Assembly (NCBI GenBank): GCA_016872605.1
Contig: VGZI01000004.1
Location: 1 to 64,000, forward strand
Length of the DNA: 64,000 bases
From: Planctomycetota bacterium
Lineage (GTDB): Bacteria; Planctomycetota; Planctomycetia; Gemmatales; Gemmataceae
Direction of reading: 5' to 3'
Under the pieces are notes generated by a model. That model was not told the origin of the DNA, searched no databases, and saw only the letters and a program-made list of their open reading frames with translations. The position numbers and the translations under genes are program-made. Below, piece by piece: positions 1-10,221 of the stretch. Numbering within the stretch: position 1 is the first letter of the stretch; every line of letters begins with the position of its first letter.

Positions 1-38
1 CCAGAGGTCAGATTCGCGGTTCGCTCTGGCCTCTGACC
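1..38. repeat. Inverted repeat after sulfatase gene
   Basis: GAGGTCAG near the left edge pairs with CTGACCTC immediately before the sulfatase stop codon, with about 20 bases between the arms. It could be a terminator for the sulfatase or a small dispersed palindrome. The window edge cuts off the context. Confidence 0.45.
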
Positions 39-1913
39 TCACGACGCCGACTTCAGAACGATGCGTCGCAGGTCCATCACGGCGACGCCCGGTTTGGTCA
101 AGGCGCGAACGGTGAGCGTTTGCCGTCCCGGTGACGCGAATGTCATCGTACCGATCGTTCGAGGCACGAAGCGCTGGAAATGGCCCGTCTCGTCGATTTT
201 TATCGTCAGCCTCTGATCCTTGATGGCAATCTCGATTTCCGATCCCCCACTGCCTTTGCCGCAGGCTTGCAGTACCTCGACGTCGAACTTTCCGGCGTTT
301 GGCACATCGAACGACCACTCGGCCCAGTCGGTTTTCTCGACCCAGAAGCCGAGCGTGTCTTTTTGCGGGGGGTTTTCGTAGCGCAGCTTCGTGCCATGAA
401 CTTTTGCATCGCGTGCGTGCAGAAGAACGGCGCCGGCGCCGGGTTGGCTGGTTTTTTTGGCGTTGACGACTTGGCCCATGACGGCGCGCCATGGCTCGAG
501 GGTCGGCGCCATCTTCGAGGCAGTGGCTTCGAGCTTGAGCCGGGAGGAATCGAAATCGATGTACAAGGCGCGATGAAGCTTGGCGTTGAACTTGGGATTG
601 GCGGTGTTCTCCTGAGCGCCGACGTCGCGTCGCCATTTTTCGAGCTTGCCGCGCAACTCGGCGACGCGGGCCGGAAACTTGGCGGCCAGGTCGCTGGCTT
701 CGCCTAGATCGTTGGCGAGGTCATAGAGTTCGCAGGCGCCGGACTCGTAGTGTTCGATGAGCTTCCACGAGCCGTCGCGAACGGCGCCTGCGGGCCGGCC
801 GCCTTGATTGGTGTAGTGCGGCTGATGCCAATAGAGGGCGCGCGATGGCGGCGCTCTGCCGTGCAGCAACAGGTCGGCGATGTTGACGCCGTCGTAGGTG
901 GCCGTCGCTTTTCCGCCGGCGAGCGCCAGGAAGGTCGGTGTCCAGTCGGTGCTGATAACGGGGACATCCGTCGTGGAATCGCCCTTGATCCTCCCGGTCC
1001 AGCGGACGATGAGCGGAATGCGGACGCCGCCTTCGTAGAGGAATCCCTTGCCGGCGCGGAACGGGCGATTGTACGTCGCCGGCGTGCGCGGCGATTCGAG
1101 AACGTGCAGGCCGCCGTTGTCCGACGTGAAGATGATGATCGTGTCTGCCCCAAGTCCGAGCGCGTCAATCTTGGCGACGACGCGGCCCACGCAATCGTCG
1201 AGTGTCTCGATCATGGCGGCGTAGGTCGGATTGAACGCGCTCTTGTGCTTCTCGACCAACCCTTGTTTGGCGTTGAGCACCACATGCGGATTGTTGTGGC
1301 ACAAGTATAAGAAGAAGGGCTTCGTCTTGTTGTCTTCGATAAACTTCTCGGCTTTCTCGGTGAGATCGTACTCGCCTTTGCCGCCCTCGATCTGGGAAGG
1401 TTCGGTGAGGGCCTTGCCGGCGTGGAAGAAGTCGAAGCCGCGATCGGTAGGGAGGGCGCCCTTGCCGCCGAGATGCCACTTGCCGACGCATCCGGTGCGA
1501 TAGCCGAGCATGCGTAGAAGTTCGGCGACGGTGCGGACATTTGCGGGGAGTTGCTGATTGATGGCAGGGTGCAATAGGAGTTGTGAGACCGCGTCGGGGC
1601 GACCGGGCAGGAACGTCGTGAGCTTGAGCCGAGCCGGCGCGAACCCGGACATGATGGCGGCGCGGGTCGGCGAGCAAATCGACGCCGCCGCGTACGCCGA
1701 CGTGAAACGCATCCCCTGCTTGGCCAGCCGATCGAGATTCGGCGTCGGCTGATCCTTTCGGCCATAGCAACCCAGATCATGCACGCCGAGATCGTCGGCC
1801 ATGATGAACACGATGTTCGGCTTCCGCGCCGCGCCTTGCGATGCGTGCGCGGATGACGGTATGCAGATCGCGAACAAGCAAATGAGCAGGCACCACACCA
1901 TGGAACGAGACAT
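39..1913 (-). CDS. Secreted sulfatase (arylsulfatase A type)
   Basis: Predicted to hydrolyse sulfate esters, probably of sulfated polysaccharide, outside the cytoplasm. The N-terminus is a signal peptide (about residues 1-25, ending SSAHASQ). The metal-binding Asp pair is in FIMADDLG (residues 37-44). The formylglycine motif C-S-P-T-R begins at Cys80, so this is a Cys-type sulfatase needing a formylglycine-generating enzyme. At 624 aa it is longer than a minimal sulfatase: after about residue 470 there is an extra beta-rich region resembling a carbohydrate-binding module. The start is supported by GAGGAG about 7 bases upstream. Substrate cannot be told from sequence. The SUMF1-like gene at 57.8-58.6 kb lacks the usual Cys arrangement and may not be its maturase. 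Confidence 0.93.
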   Translation of the reverse strand: MSRSMVWCLLICLFAICIPSSAHASQGAARKPNIVFIMADDLGVHDLGCYGRKDQPTPNLDRLAKQGMRFTSAYAAASICSPTRAAIMSGFAPARLKLTTFLPGRPDAVSQLLLHPAINQQLPANVRTVAELLRMLGYRTGCVGKWHLGGKGALPTDRGFDFFHAGKALTEPSQIEGGKGEYDLTEKAEKFIEDNKTKPFFLYLCHNNPHVVLNAKQGLVEKHKSAFNPTYAAMIETLDDCVGRVVAKIDALGLGADTIIIFTSDNGGLHVLESPRTPATYNRPFRAGKGFLYEGGVRIPLIVRWTGRIKGDSTTDVPVISTDWTPTFLALAGGKATATYDGVNIADLLLHGRAPPSRALYWHQPHYTNQGGRPAGAVRDGSWKLIEHYESGACELYDLANDLGEASDLAAKFPARVAELRGKLEKWRRDVGAQENTANPKFNAKLHRALYIDFDSSRLKLEATASKMAPTLEPWRAVMGQVVNAKKTSQPGAGAVLLHARDAKVHGTKLRYENPPQKDTLGFWVEKTDWAEWSFDVPNAGKFDVEVLQACGKGSGGSEIEIAIKDQRLTIKIDETGHFQRFVPRTIGTMTFASPGRQTLTVRALTKPGVAVMDLRRIVLKSAS

Positions 1914-1933
1914 GAATGCTCCTCTATTTCTTT

Positions 1934-3211
1934 CTACACCCGGTCGAACTGGCCTGGGCCACCCAAGGCGTCGCTGAGCTGCCGGACTAACTCGGACGGA
2001 GTGATCGGCTGGCGCAGGTTGGCGACCCCTTCCGGAATCAGCGCTTTGCGTCGATCGGGATCATTGAGACCCGCGGCGCTCAAGTCGACGTCGCCGTGCC
2101 GGTCGAAGGGATTGAACTGGATCGCTTCGAGCACCAGCGCGACCAACGGCGACAACATCGATTTCGTATCCGGTTTTTCGCCGGCGACCAGCGAATCCAG
2201 GTCGACGGTTTCCCCTTTTAAGATACCGAGGATGCGGCGGAGCAACTGATCGCTGGCCTTGTTGCCGTAGGTGTCGGCCACATCGGATTGACTCAGAAGC
2301 GGCTGGACAGCTTCGCGATAGTTGTGGCGGACGGCGAACATCGTAGCGACGAGCGCATCGATAGCCGCCCGGTCGGCGACGCCGGAATTTTGCGCCTCTT
2401 TCAAGATGTTCAACGCCCCGTCGCTGGCGGCGCCCACGAGGTCGGCGATGTAGAGCCGGCATTGTTCGGCGGCGAACAGGTCGTCGGCGGTCCGTTGGAC
2501 TTCTTTTCCGCGCCGTCCTTCGATGATCAGACAAGGCAATAGATCGTCGTCGCCGCAGCCGTAGAAGCTTGTCAACGCAACCCGTATTGGCTCCGCCAAT
2601 GCAGAGGCCACCACGCCGGGAACCGGAAAGATTGCTTGCCCGGCAATCTGGTTCAACGCGTCCGGGTCCAAGAGAACTTTGAATGCGGCAAGCGTGCCTT
2701 GCTCGGTCGGCAAGCTAAGGCGGTATTCGGAGTCGAGTTGCTCGATCGTCTGAGCATCGAGAATCTCGGCCCAGGGAAATTGGCCTGAGCGCGGCGGGGC
2801 GATCAGCTTGGCGTCAACGAGAATGCGCGTCATGATCCGGCGCACCGGGGCATCGAGAATCTCCTTGAATGCGTCGTAGTTCACGGTCAGGTCGGCCGGC
2901 GATTGGCCGCTAAGGCACTGTTGCGTCGTGCGTTTGAGCCGGCCGGCCCATTCGGTCAGCCCGTGTCCCCCGCGTCCGTTCAGATAGACGCCGTGCGCGA
3001 TGACCAACCGAGCGACCTGGCCGTACCAGGCGCTGACGTGCGTGTAGCCGAGGTTGCTCTGAACGACGCTGGCGCAACTGCTCAACTCGGCCGTGAGGGC
3101 ATCGTCGGGCAGCCCCTCGGCAGGGTTGCTTTGCAAGACTTCGAGCCGGCCGAGCACGCCCGCAAGTTCCGCAAGGGCCAGTGTGAAGTCGTCGCGAATC
3201 CAGTCTCTCAT
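1934..3211 (-). CDS. Unrecognised soluble protein, third gene of a sigma-factor cluster
   Basis: 425 aa, no signal peptide, no membrane segment and no motif I recognise; mostly helical, with acidic and Leu/Ala-rich stretches. AAAGGA lies about 8 bases before the ATG and supports the start. It follows the frameshifted gene at 3.3-4.75 kb with a gap of about 125 bases and the phosphatase-sigma gene further upstream, all on the same strand. This suggests a short operon in which the two unknown proteins act with the sigma factor, for example as effectors or partners. That role is inferred from position only. Confidence 0.75.
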   Translation of the reverse strand: MRDWIRDDFTLALAELAGVLGRLEVLQSNPAEGLPDDALTAELSSCASVVQSNLGYTHVSAWYGQVARLVIAHGVYLNGRGGHGLTEWAGRLKRTTQQCLSGQSPADLTVNYDAFKEILDAPVRRIMTRILVDAKLIAPPRSGQFPWAEILDAQTIEQLDSEYRLSLPTEQGTLAAFKVLLDPDALNQIAGQAIFPVPGVVASALAEPIRVALTSFYGCGDDDLLPCLIIEGRRGKEVQRTADDLFAAEQCRLYIADLVGAASDGALNILKEAQNSGVADRAAIDALVATMFAVRHNYREAVQPLLSQSDVADTYGNKASDQLLRRILGILKGETVDLDSLVAGEKPDTKSMLSPLVALVLEAIQFNPFDRHGDVDLSAAGLNDPDRRKALIPEGVANLRQPITPSELVRQLSDALGGPGQFDRV

Positions 3212-3337
3212 GGTGTCGTCCTTTGTATTTCGTGCAAAGTGCTGAGTCCTGAACGCTGTGTCGCAGATCGCTGGGCGGATGGGTCAAGCAATCACCAAGA
3301 TTGCTCAGAACTCAGCCCTATGCACTCAGCACTTCCT

Positions 3338-4752
3338 CTACGCACGTCGTCGGCAATGCTGGGCGCCGATCAGTTGATCCAGCAATACTTCCACCTGTTC
3401 GGCTTGGGACAGGCTGGCCACGAGTTGCACGCGCGTCAGGTCCGGCAGGGCATTGGTCAGCAGGGGCCAGTTGCGCATGCCGACGCGCCCGGCTTCCTCG
3501 GCAATGCCGCTCAGACGAACCAGCGAGGCGAGGAGCCAGCGATTCTCTTCCGCTTGCAGGCGCTTGAACGCCGTGCGCAGACGCTTCGGATTGGCCGACG
3601 CCCAAAAGCTCTCGCGCTGCCGATCGCGCAGCTCCGCGCGATACGGGTCTTCGCCCGGATATCGCGCCGGCTCAAACTTCGACGCGCCAGCGATCATTGA
3701 ACATACGTCGGTGAGCTGAATCGACTGCACGGAACTCGCCTGCGGGCTGAGCTGCAGAAACTGGTGCAAAATCGTCGGCTGCCAGCGTTCGGCCAACTCA
3801 ATGCAATCGCGGACCAGATCGCGCAGCTTGAAGTCCGAAAGGCCCGACTGGGGATTCAGAAGTGCGCGGCCGTCATTTTGGATGACGACCCAATCGCGCA
3901 ACAGATCCATCGGGCCAACGCCATCGTGGCCGGAAACGCCCGGCACAGGTCTTGGTCGGGTTCCGCAGCGAAGCTCCATTTCAGCGGCGAAGCGCAGGCA
4001 CAGCCAAGGGATATCGGGCAGACAATTTTGCACATGCATTCGTGTGAACGGGGGCTTGTTTTGCAGGCCAAGTTGGACGGATTCGGCAAGCATGGCCACG
4101 GCGACCGGCATGGCGTTGGCGAACCAGAGATTGAAGGCCCGGACAAAAACGCGGTAGCCGGCGAGAAGTTCGCGATCCTCTTCGAGTTGCATCTTCATGG
4201 TCGCGTCATCGCTTTTTTCGCCGGGCCGCTTCGCTCCAAACAGCGCCGCAAGAGCGCCTTTGGGATCGGCTCGAAAGTCGCTGACGAGCTGATCGGTGAG
4301 ATTCGCCAGCTCGGAATCGCCGGCGCCGTCGATCAAGCAGTCGAAGTCGGTGGTGATGGCGTCGGAGTCGCGTGCCCTGGGCGCCGCCGTCGCCTTGGGC
4401 CGCATCGCCACGTCTTCCAGCCGGCAAACCTTCTGCTTCGCCGGCGCCCACAGCGCCGAGTAGCGCGTGTCCATGAAATAGTACGGCTGCATGAGCATTG
4501 CCGGATAATCGTTGGCGTCGGCGTTGTCGCGCAGAAATACGAACCCGAATGGCGTTCCGCTTCTTGCGCGATGGTCCGACGCGCTAGCGCGACCAGCGTG
4601 GCATCGCCGGATAGCATCGCGTCCAAGAGTTCATCAGGAATCAACGCCAATGCGTCATCAGGTTCGTCCTGCGCGCGCAACTCCCGGTCGAGCCGTGCGA
4701 GTTGGTCGTCGGACGGGCCTGATGCGCCAGGCGTGTCGGGTTGATCAGTCAT
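3338..4752 (-). CDS. Unrecognised protein, apparently frameshifted
   Basis: Two overlapping frames look like one gene. The 5' part starts at 4752 (MTDQPDTPGAS), with GGAGG about 10 bases upstream, and reads well to about 4550. The sense then moves to another frame (...FVFLRDNADANDYPAMLMQ...), which runs to the stop at 3338 and gives about 386 further residues. The second frame has no good start of its own before an internal ATG at 4498 that lacks a ribosome site. The likely event is a one- or two-base indel near 4520-4555, either real or a sequencing error. The acidic, Asp-rich N-terminus and helical body match no family I know. It lies between the sigma-fusion gene and another unknown gene on the same strand. 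Confidence 0.65.
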
Positions 4753-4924
4753 GGCAACCTGGACCTCCGTCACGGTGCCGCGAGTCAATGGCGTCACGAC
4801 GTTTGCGACAGGTCTGCCGGACGCGCAAGCGACGGCTTCTCAACTCAATCGACTGCGCGCTTCGGGTCATTCCGTACTGGCTGAAGTCTACGGACGCCGG
4901 GGACTCACGGGAGTGCAAAAAATA

Positions 4925-6592
4925 TTACGTCGTATCACCGTCCGTCATGTTTTGGCGAAGAAATTCCTTGATTCGCACAAGGCGATACTTGATATTGCGC
5001 ACGCTCCAGCCGCGTTTGCCTGCTTGAGATTGGGCGATTTCCTCGATCGTTTCATCGGCCATATGTCGTTGCAGCAGGGCCTGATCGTCGGCACTCAGCT
5101 TTCCGATCGCTTCCCGCAGCGCGGTCAGTCGGCGTTCATTCGCGTGGGTTGTTTCCGATGCGACGGCTTCCTGTATCGGCGTCGGGCCGGGATCGATCGG
5201 TTCGGCAGCACCACCGCTCGCCTTGGCGCGGTTCGCCTCGCGTTTACCAGCGCGGGCCAAATCGCACAGCTTGTTGTAGACGATGCGTCCGACGAACGCC
5301 TGTATCGTTCCGCCGGCGTATTTCGACAACTGCGCCCAGAGGTGTGCAAACACCTCCTGAAATGCATTCGCTTGAAACTCCAAGGACCAGGCGCCGAAAA
5401 ACTTGCCGACCCATTTCCAGACCAGGTTCCTGAAACGCTCGGCAAACTCGCTTTGCGCCGCGACATTGCCGTCTAACGCTCGAGCGATCAGGTCGTCGTT
5501 CGCCGTCGTGTGGCGGACCGACACGACGCAGACATCGTCATGCTGCCGGCCTGCCGAATCCACGGCCGCGACGAAGCGAACTCGCACGGGATGCAGAAGT
5601 ACGCGGTTGCGCGGATAACGTGGGACCTCATTTTCGAGGATAGCGCTCAAACGGGGGTTCTTCTTGCCCGGCTCGATCGGCTGGTCAAAAAGTCCATCGG
5701 TGCCGAGCAACGCCTCGCCGTTTTCCAGTAGGCCTACGTGAATCGCACTGACGGCAGAGCCCGATTTTTTCCTGATCTCTTCTTGAATGCCAGCTCCAAG
5801 GCAATCCGCGGCAATGGCGACGGTTCAGGTCGGCACGGCCGGCGGCGCATCGACGTGAAACCGAATCGCTTCGCCCGGGACAAACGTCATATCGCTTTTT
5901 ACTTCGTCGCTTAGCTTGACGTGCAACAGCGTCGTCTGCACATTGCAATCGTCGTCAACGGTCGTCCCTGGCATCGGGGACAGGACCGGCGAAAGCCGAC
6001 GCTCCAATTCGGCGTGTACCTGACACAAATCGACGGGATCCCGCTGTGCCTTCATGCATGCTTGAAAGACGTCACCGATCACCAGCGCGACGAGTGAAGC
6101 CAGCAAGCCATGGCTTGTGACATCGCCGATGAGCAGCACCAACGATCCGTCAGGCCGGGCCTGGTAATCCCACACATCGCCCAGCACTTTGTCGACGGGT
6201 TTACTGAACCAACGAATAACGTAGCGCCCGCTAGTCAACAGTCCACGCGGCGAAAAGCGGCTGGCCGTCGCCGACAGCGCGCCGGGATTTTGCTGTTCGT
6301 ACTCGAAAGGCTGCGTCAGGAGGTTGTTGACTTTTTTCAGCACTTTGGCGTTGAACGCCGCCCAGCCGATGCCGCGAAGACTCGCCGGCGTCTGATGCGC
6401 CAGCCAAAGTTCGATTGACTTGAACAGCCGGCTGACCAGAATTCTCGGATCGGAATCGACATCGTACCGCTCCGAGAAATCCTCGACGAGTCGCTCGATA
6501 TCGGCCTGAAAACGTGTATGCAATTCGGTCTTCGCGGCAGGATCAAAGCGGCGCAGGCCGGCGATAAGATCTTGTGGCGACATTGGCGTCAT
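4925..6592 (-). CDS. SpoIIE-type PP2C phosphatase fused to ECF-like sigma-70, interrupted by TGA
   Basis: One frame of 556 codons is broken only by TGA at 5825-5827 (codon 256). Residues 1-90 resemble a degenerate sigma region 2 (DLIAGLRRFDPAAKTEL). Residues about 135-355 form a PP2C domain with its acidic metal ligands: GDVWD (138-142), GDVTSHG (156-162), TDG (about 298-300) and HDDV (about 351-354). The TGA falls inside this domain, and the domain resumes after it (AADCLGAG, LENGEALLGTDG). From codon about 362 there is a sigma-70 region 2, and from about 490 a region 4. Known SpoIIE phosphatases act on anti-anti-sigma factors. A covalent phosphatase-sigma protein suggests a self-contained regulatory switch, which is inference. 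The stop may be a mutation, a sequence error or a real split. Confidence 0.7.
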
Positions 6593-6770
6593 CCCGTTGC
6601 TTCGGAAGGCAACCGCGGCATGGAGATTCTAGGCGGTCGCCGACCGTAATGCCAGCGCGTTATTTGTTGTATCATGAAGGATGATCGAATTGCCGCGTGT
6701 GCGGGCCCTCTCCCTTTAGCGCACCCCAGGCGCCGCGCGAACGCTAAGGCGAGCGGCAGGACTTGATTTA

Positions 6771-6796
6771 CCCCCCTCTCCCGGAGGGAGAGGGGA
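6771..6796. repeat. CCCTCTCCC/GGGAGAGGG palindrome
   Basis: A short GC-rich palindrome (CCCTCTCCC, then GGAG, then GGAGAGGGG) in the leader of the GH57 gene. The same element recurs at 11.9, 50.8, 60.97 and 61.04 kb, partly inside genes. Confidence 0.75.
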
Positions 6797-6839
6797 GGAA
6801 GAGACTTGCCGCTCGCTTAAACGGAAACCGGGACTTGAA

Positions 6840-9083
6840 ATGGCCGAAGTCGCTTTGGCGTTCTATTGGCATCAGCATCAGCCATACTACCCCGACGATC
6901 TCACCGGCGAGAATCCCATGCCCTGGGTTCGCCTGCACGGCGTCAAGGATTACGTCGGCATGGCCCTGCATCTCCTCGAATTTCCGGAGATGCGCTGCAC
7001 GATCAACCTCGTCCCCAGCTTACTGGTGCAACTGACTGCCTACACGGAGAGAGGTGCGAGCGATCACTTCCTCGACATCGCTCGCATTCCAGCCAAGGAA
7101 CTGAGCCAGGCCGACGCGGTGTTCTTGCTTGATCATTTTTTCATGGCCGCTCCGGACCAGATGATTCGTCCCTGGCCGCGCTTCTGGGAGCTTTATCAAC
7201 GCCGCGGCCTGGGCAAGACCTCGGCCCACGATGCGATGCGCCGTTACAACGAGCGCGATTTGCGCGACTTGCAGACGCTCTACAACCTCGCCTGGATTCA
7301 CCCGCTCATCTTCGAATGCGACCCCAACCTGCGTCACCTTCGCGACAAGGGCAAGCACTACACCGAGGATGACAAGAAGCACGTGCTCGATCGGCATCTG
7401 GAAATCCTCAAGCAAATCATTCCACTGCATCGCAAGCTGGCCGAATCGGGGCAGGTCGAACTGACGACGACGCCGTTCTATCACCCGATCTTGCCGCTCT
7501 TATTTGACAAGCGCCTAGCAAAGGAAGCGATGCCCGATGGGAAGCTGCCGCGCTACACCGGCGGCTATCTTGACGATGCGGAAACGCACGTTCGGCGTTC
7601 CGTGCAGTTCCACTCCGAGTTCTTCGGTCTGCCGCCGCGCGGCATGTGGCCGGCGGAGGGCAGCGTCTGCCAACCGATGATCCCCCTCTTGGCCAAGCAC
7701 GGCATCCGCTGGATCGCCACCGACGAAGGCATCCTCAGCCAGTCAACGCAGGGCTTCGTGGGCCGCGATCATCAAGGCCTCGTGCGAAACCCCAGCCACC
7801 TCTATCGTCCCTACAAAGTTCGCGAAGGAGAGCACGAACTCGGCATCGTCTTTCGCGATCACGCCCTCAGCGACATGATCGGCTTCCATTATCAGCGATC
7901 GACCGGCGCCGACGCGGCGCACGACTTCGTCCGCCACCTGCATGGCATTCGCGCCGCCATACCAGCGGACGAACCCGCGCTCGTGAGCGTCATCCTCGAC
8001 GGCGAAAACTGCTGGGAACACTATGCCGACGGTGGCGTGACATTCCTTCGTAGTCTGTATCAACTGTGCACGACCGACAAACAGATTCGCACCGTCAAGA
8101 TCGGCGAGTACTTGGAGAACAACCCGCCGCGCGACACGCTTCCTCACTTGTTTGCCGGCAGTTGGATTCATCACAATTTCGCCATCTGGATCGGCCATGA
8201 GGAAGACAATAGCGCCTGGGACTTGCTCCACAAGACACGCGAGTATCTGAAGGGCAAAGAAGGGGAGAAAGGGAGACAGGGAGATGGGGAGAAATTGCCT
8301 GGTCCGCTCTCCCCCGCTCCCCCTCTCTCCCACTCCCCCTCTCCATTCGCGAGGGCTTTTGAGGAAATCTACATCGCCGAGGGAAGCGACTGGTTCTGGT
8401 GGTATGGCGATGACCACTCGAGCGCTCAGGATGCTCTGTTCGACTATCTCTTTCGCAAGCACCTGCAGAACGTGTACACGCTGTTCGGCGATCAGCCTCC
8501 CGCGGAGCTAGGCCGTCCGATCAAGAAACATGTGCAGCGACTGATGCACACGCTGCCCATGATGTATCTCGACATCAAGGTGGATGGCCGCGAGACGTTC
8601 TTCGAGTGGAGCAACGCCGGGCGCTACCGCTGCGTCAGCGAGCGCGGCACGATGGGCTCGAACACGCCGGGATCCTTCAGCGACATCTACTTCGGATTTG
8701 GTCGCAGCCAGTTCTTTGTGCGCATCGATTTTGACCAGGTGGCCAGGCTTGCCTTGCAGGTTTTCGACGTACTGCGCATCGCGTTCGAGGAGCCAACACC
8801 CTGCGAATTGCGCATCTTTCATCCCGGCAAGGCGATGCAAAACTGCACTTGGTATGCGCGTGGCGAACCGATCGACGCGGCCGGAAGAATCGCGATCGGC
8901 ATCGACCGGATTGCCGAATGTTCGATACCGTTCGACTTGATCGGCGCCGCGGAAAAACAGCACGTGCAGTTTTACGTTGAACTGATGGAGAATCAGCAGA
9001 GCCGTGATCGTGCGCCGCGGGTCGGGAACATTGCGTTCGAGCGGCCCGGCGCGGATTTTGAAAGTCGAATGTGGGATGTGTGA
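6840..9083 (+). CDS. Glycoside hydrolase family 57 (alpha-glucan-acting)
   Basis: 747 aa cytoplasmic enzyme predicted to cleave or transfer alpha-glucan (starch or glycogen). The family start is clear (ALAFYWHQHQPYY, residues 5-17). The GH57 nucleophile region is GMWPAEGSV (about residues 271-279, Glu the likely nucleophile), and ILDGENCWEHY (about 385-395) provides the second acidic residue. Residues about 472-504 are a low-complexity Lys/Gly/Glu then Pro/Ser stretch encoded by a purine-rich/pyrimidine-rich palindrome. This looks like a repeat inserted in frame between conserved blocks. galT follows at once, consistent with a role in hexose and glucan metabolism. Exact specificity (amylase, glucanotransferase or branching) is not resolved. 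Confidence 0.9.
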   Translation: MAEVALAFYWHQHQPYYPDDLTGENPMPWVRLHGVKDYVGMALHLLEFPEMRCTINLVPSLLVQLTAYTERGASDHFLDIARIPAKELSQADAVFLLDHFFMAAPDQMIRPWPRFWELYQRRGLGKTSAHDAMRRYNERDLRDLQTLYNLAWIHPLIFECDPNLRHLRDKGKHYTEDDKKHVLDRHLEILKQIIPLHRKLAESGQVELTTTPFYHPILPLLFDKRLAKEAMPDGKLPRYTGGYLDDAETHVRRSVQFHSEFFGLPPRGMWPAEGSVCQPMIPLLAKHGIRWIATDEGILSQSTQGFVGRDHQGLVRNPSHLYRPYKVREGEHELGIVFRDHALSDMIGFHYQRSTGADAAHDFVRHLHGIRAAIPADEPALVSVILDGENCWEHYADGGVTFLRSLYQLCTTDKQIRTVKIGEYLENNPPRDTLPHLFAGSWIHHNFAIWIGHEEDNSAWDLLHKTREYLKGKEGEKGRQGDGEKLPGPLSPAPPLSHSPSPFARAFEEIYIAEGSDWFWWYGDDHSSAQDALFDYLFRKHLQNVYTLFGDQPPAELGRPIKKHVQRLMHTLPMMYLDIKVDGRETFFEWSNAGRYRCVSERGTMGSNTPGSFSDIYFGFGRSQFFVRIDFDQVARLALQVFDVLRIAFEEPTPCELRIFHPGKAMQNCTWYARGEPIDAAGRIAIGIDRIAECSIPFDLIGAAEKQHVQFYVELMENQQSRDRAPRVGNIAFERPGADFESRMWDV
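8259..8347. repeat. In-frame palindromic insertion in GH57 gene
   Basis: A run of GGGAGA-type repeats is followed by the complementary CTCCC-type repeats. It encodes about 30 low-complexity residues within an otherwise conserved enzyme and keeps the frame. Confidence 0.65.
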
Positions 9084-9087
9084 TTTA

Positions 9088-9134
9088 TTTACGTTTAGCG
9101 ATCGCATCGCGCCTGGCGAGCGCTAAAGGTAAAC
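9088..9134. repeat. GTTTAGCG palindromic repeat
   Basis: Imperfect member of the GTTTAGCGCTCG...CGAGCGCTAAAC family, filling most of the gap between the GH57 gene and galT. Confidence 0.7.
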
Positions 9135-9147
9135 CGGAGAGTACCGA

Positions 9148-10152
9148 ATGCCTGAACTGCGCAAAGATCCGATCGTCGGCCGCTGGGTGATCATCGCCCC
9201 GGAGCGAGCGAAGCGGCCGATCACGCTGAAAAACGAGCCGACGCACTCCGGCGCCGCGTTGTGCCCGTTCTGCGAAGGGGGCGAGCATGCGACGCCACGC
9301 GAGATACTCGCTTACCGTGATCGCGCCAGCAAGCCGAACGAGAAAGGCTGGCGCGTCCGCGTCATCCCAAACCAGTTTCCCGCGCTGCAGATTGAAGGCC
9401 ATCTCAACAAGCGCGGCGAAGGCATCTACGACAAGATGAACGGCATCGGCGCCCATGAAGTCATCGTCGAATGCCCGTTTCACGAAGTCTCGATGGCCAA
9501 CCTTCCCGAAGCGCACATCCGTGAAATCCTCTGGGTCTACCGTGATCGGCTCGTCGATCTCAAGAAGGACCGCCGACTGGTGTACGGCATGATTTTCAAG
9601 AACGTTGGCCTCGCGGCGGGGGCGTCGCTCGAACACGCTCATTCGCAGCTCATCGTCACGCCGATCGTGCCGGTCAACGTGCAGGAGGAGATGAACGGAT
9701 CGCTGGAGTTCTTCAACTTTCGCGGCCGATGCATTTATTGCGACATGATGCATGAGGAGTTGTCGTCGGGAAAGCGGATCGTGCTCGACACGCCGAACTT
9801 CATCTGCTTCGCGCCGTTCGCCAGCCGATTTCCGTTTGAGTTGTGGATTGTGCCGAAGAACCACAATAGCCATTACGAGAACATCCAGCGCAACGAGCTG
9901 GAAGAGATGGGGACGGTGCTGAAGACGATTCTGATGAAGCTGGAGAGCGCGCTGGATCGGCCGTCGTACAATTACATCATCCACACGTCGCCTTTTGATG
10001 TGCAGTTGCTGCCTCATTATCATTGGCACATGGAAATCATCCCGCGCATGACGCGTGTGGCCGGCTTCGAGTGGGGGACGGGGTTTTACATCAACCCGGT
10101 GCCGCCGGAGGAGGCCGCCGCCTATCTGCGCGAGGTGGATGTGGAAAAGTAG
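9148..10152 (+). CDS. galT: Galactose-1-phosphate uridylyltransferase
   Basis: 334 aa HIT-superfamily enzyme that exchanges UMP between UDP-glucose and galactose-1-phosphate in the Leloir pathway. Evidence is the N-terminal [16 protein letters not shown], the zinc-type cysteine pairs CPFC (about residue 40) and CIYC (about 192), the nucleotide-binding HAHSQL, and a second-domain [11 protein letters not shown]. Length is typical. It lies 65 bases after the GH57 gene and 69 bases before nadD, with dispersed palindromes in both gaps, so cotranscription is likely but those hairpins may reduce it. Some planctomycete relatives are annotated more cautiously as DUF4921/GalT-like, and a different sugar-1-phosphate cannot be excluded. 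Confidence 0.9.
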   Translation: MPELRKDPIVGRWVIIAPERAKRPITLKNEPTHSGAALCPFCEGGEHATPREILAYRDRASKPNEKGWRVRVIPNQFPALQIEGHLNKRGEGIYDKMNGIGAHEVIVECPFHEVSMANLPEAHIREILWVYRDRLVDLKKDRRLVYGMIFKNVGLAAGASLEHAHSQLIVTPIVPVNVQEEMNGSLEFFNFRGRCIYCDMMHEELSSGKRIVLDTPNFICFAPFASRFPFELWIVPKNHNSHYENIQRNELEEMGTVLKTILMKLESALDRPSYNYIIHTSPFDVQLLPHYHWHMEIIPRMTRVAGFEWGTGFYINPVPPEEAAAYLREVDVEK

Positions 10153-10153
10153 T

Positions 10154-10197
10154 CTTCGTATAGCGCACGAGTGGCGCCACTCGTGCGCTATACGAAG
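10154..10197. repeat. Perfect 44-bp palindrome
   Basis: CTTCGTATAGCGCACGAGTG and its exact complement meet at a GGCGCC-type centre with no loop or mismatch. It lies directly after galT and resembles the GTTTAGCG family but with TATAGCGCACG arms. It could act as a transcription terminator. Confidence 0.85.
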
Positions 10198-10221
10198 ATC
10201 GGTGATTTCAGGACCATCGGT

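Noticed and set aside
5825-5827. Second selenocysteine codon in the PP2C-sigma gene
   Set aside because: The TGA is not at a redox or metal-ligand position of the fold, PP2C enzymes are not known with Sec, and I see no convincing hairpin at the required distance.
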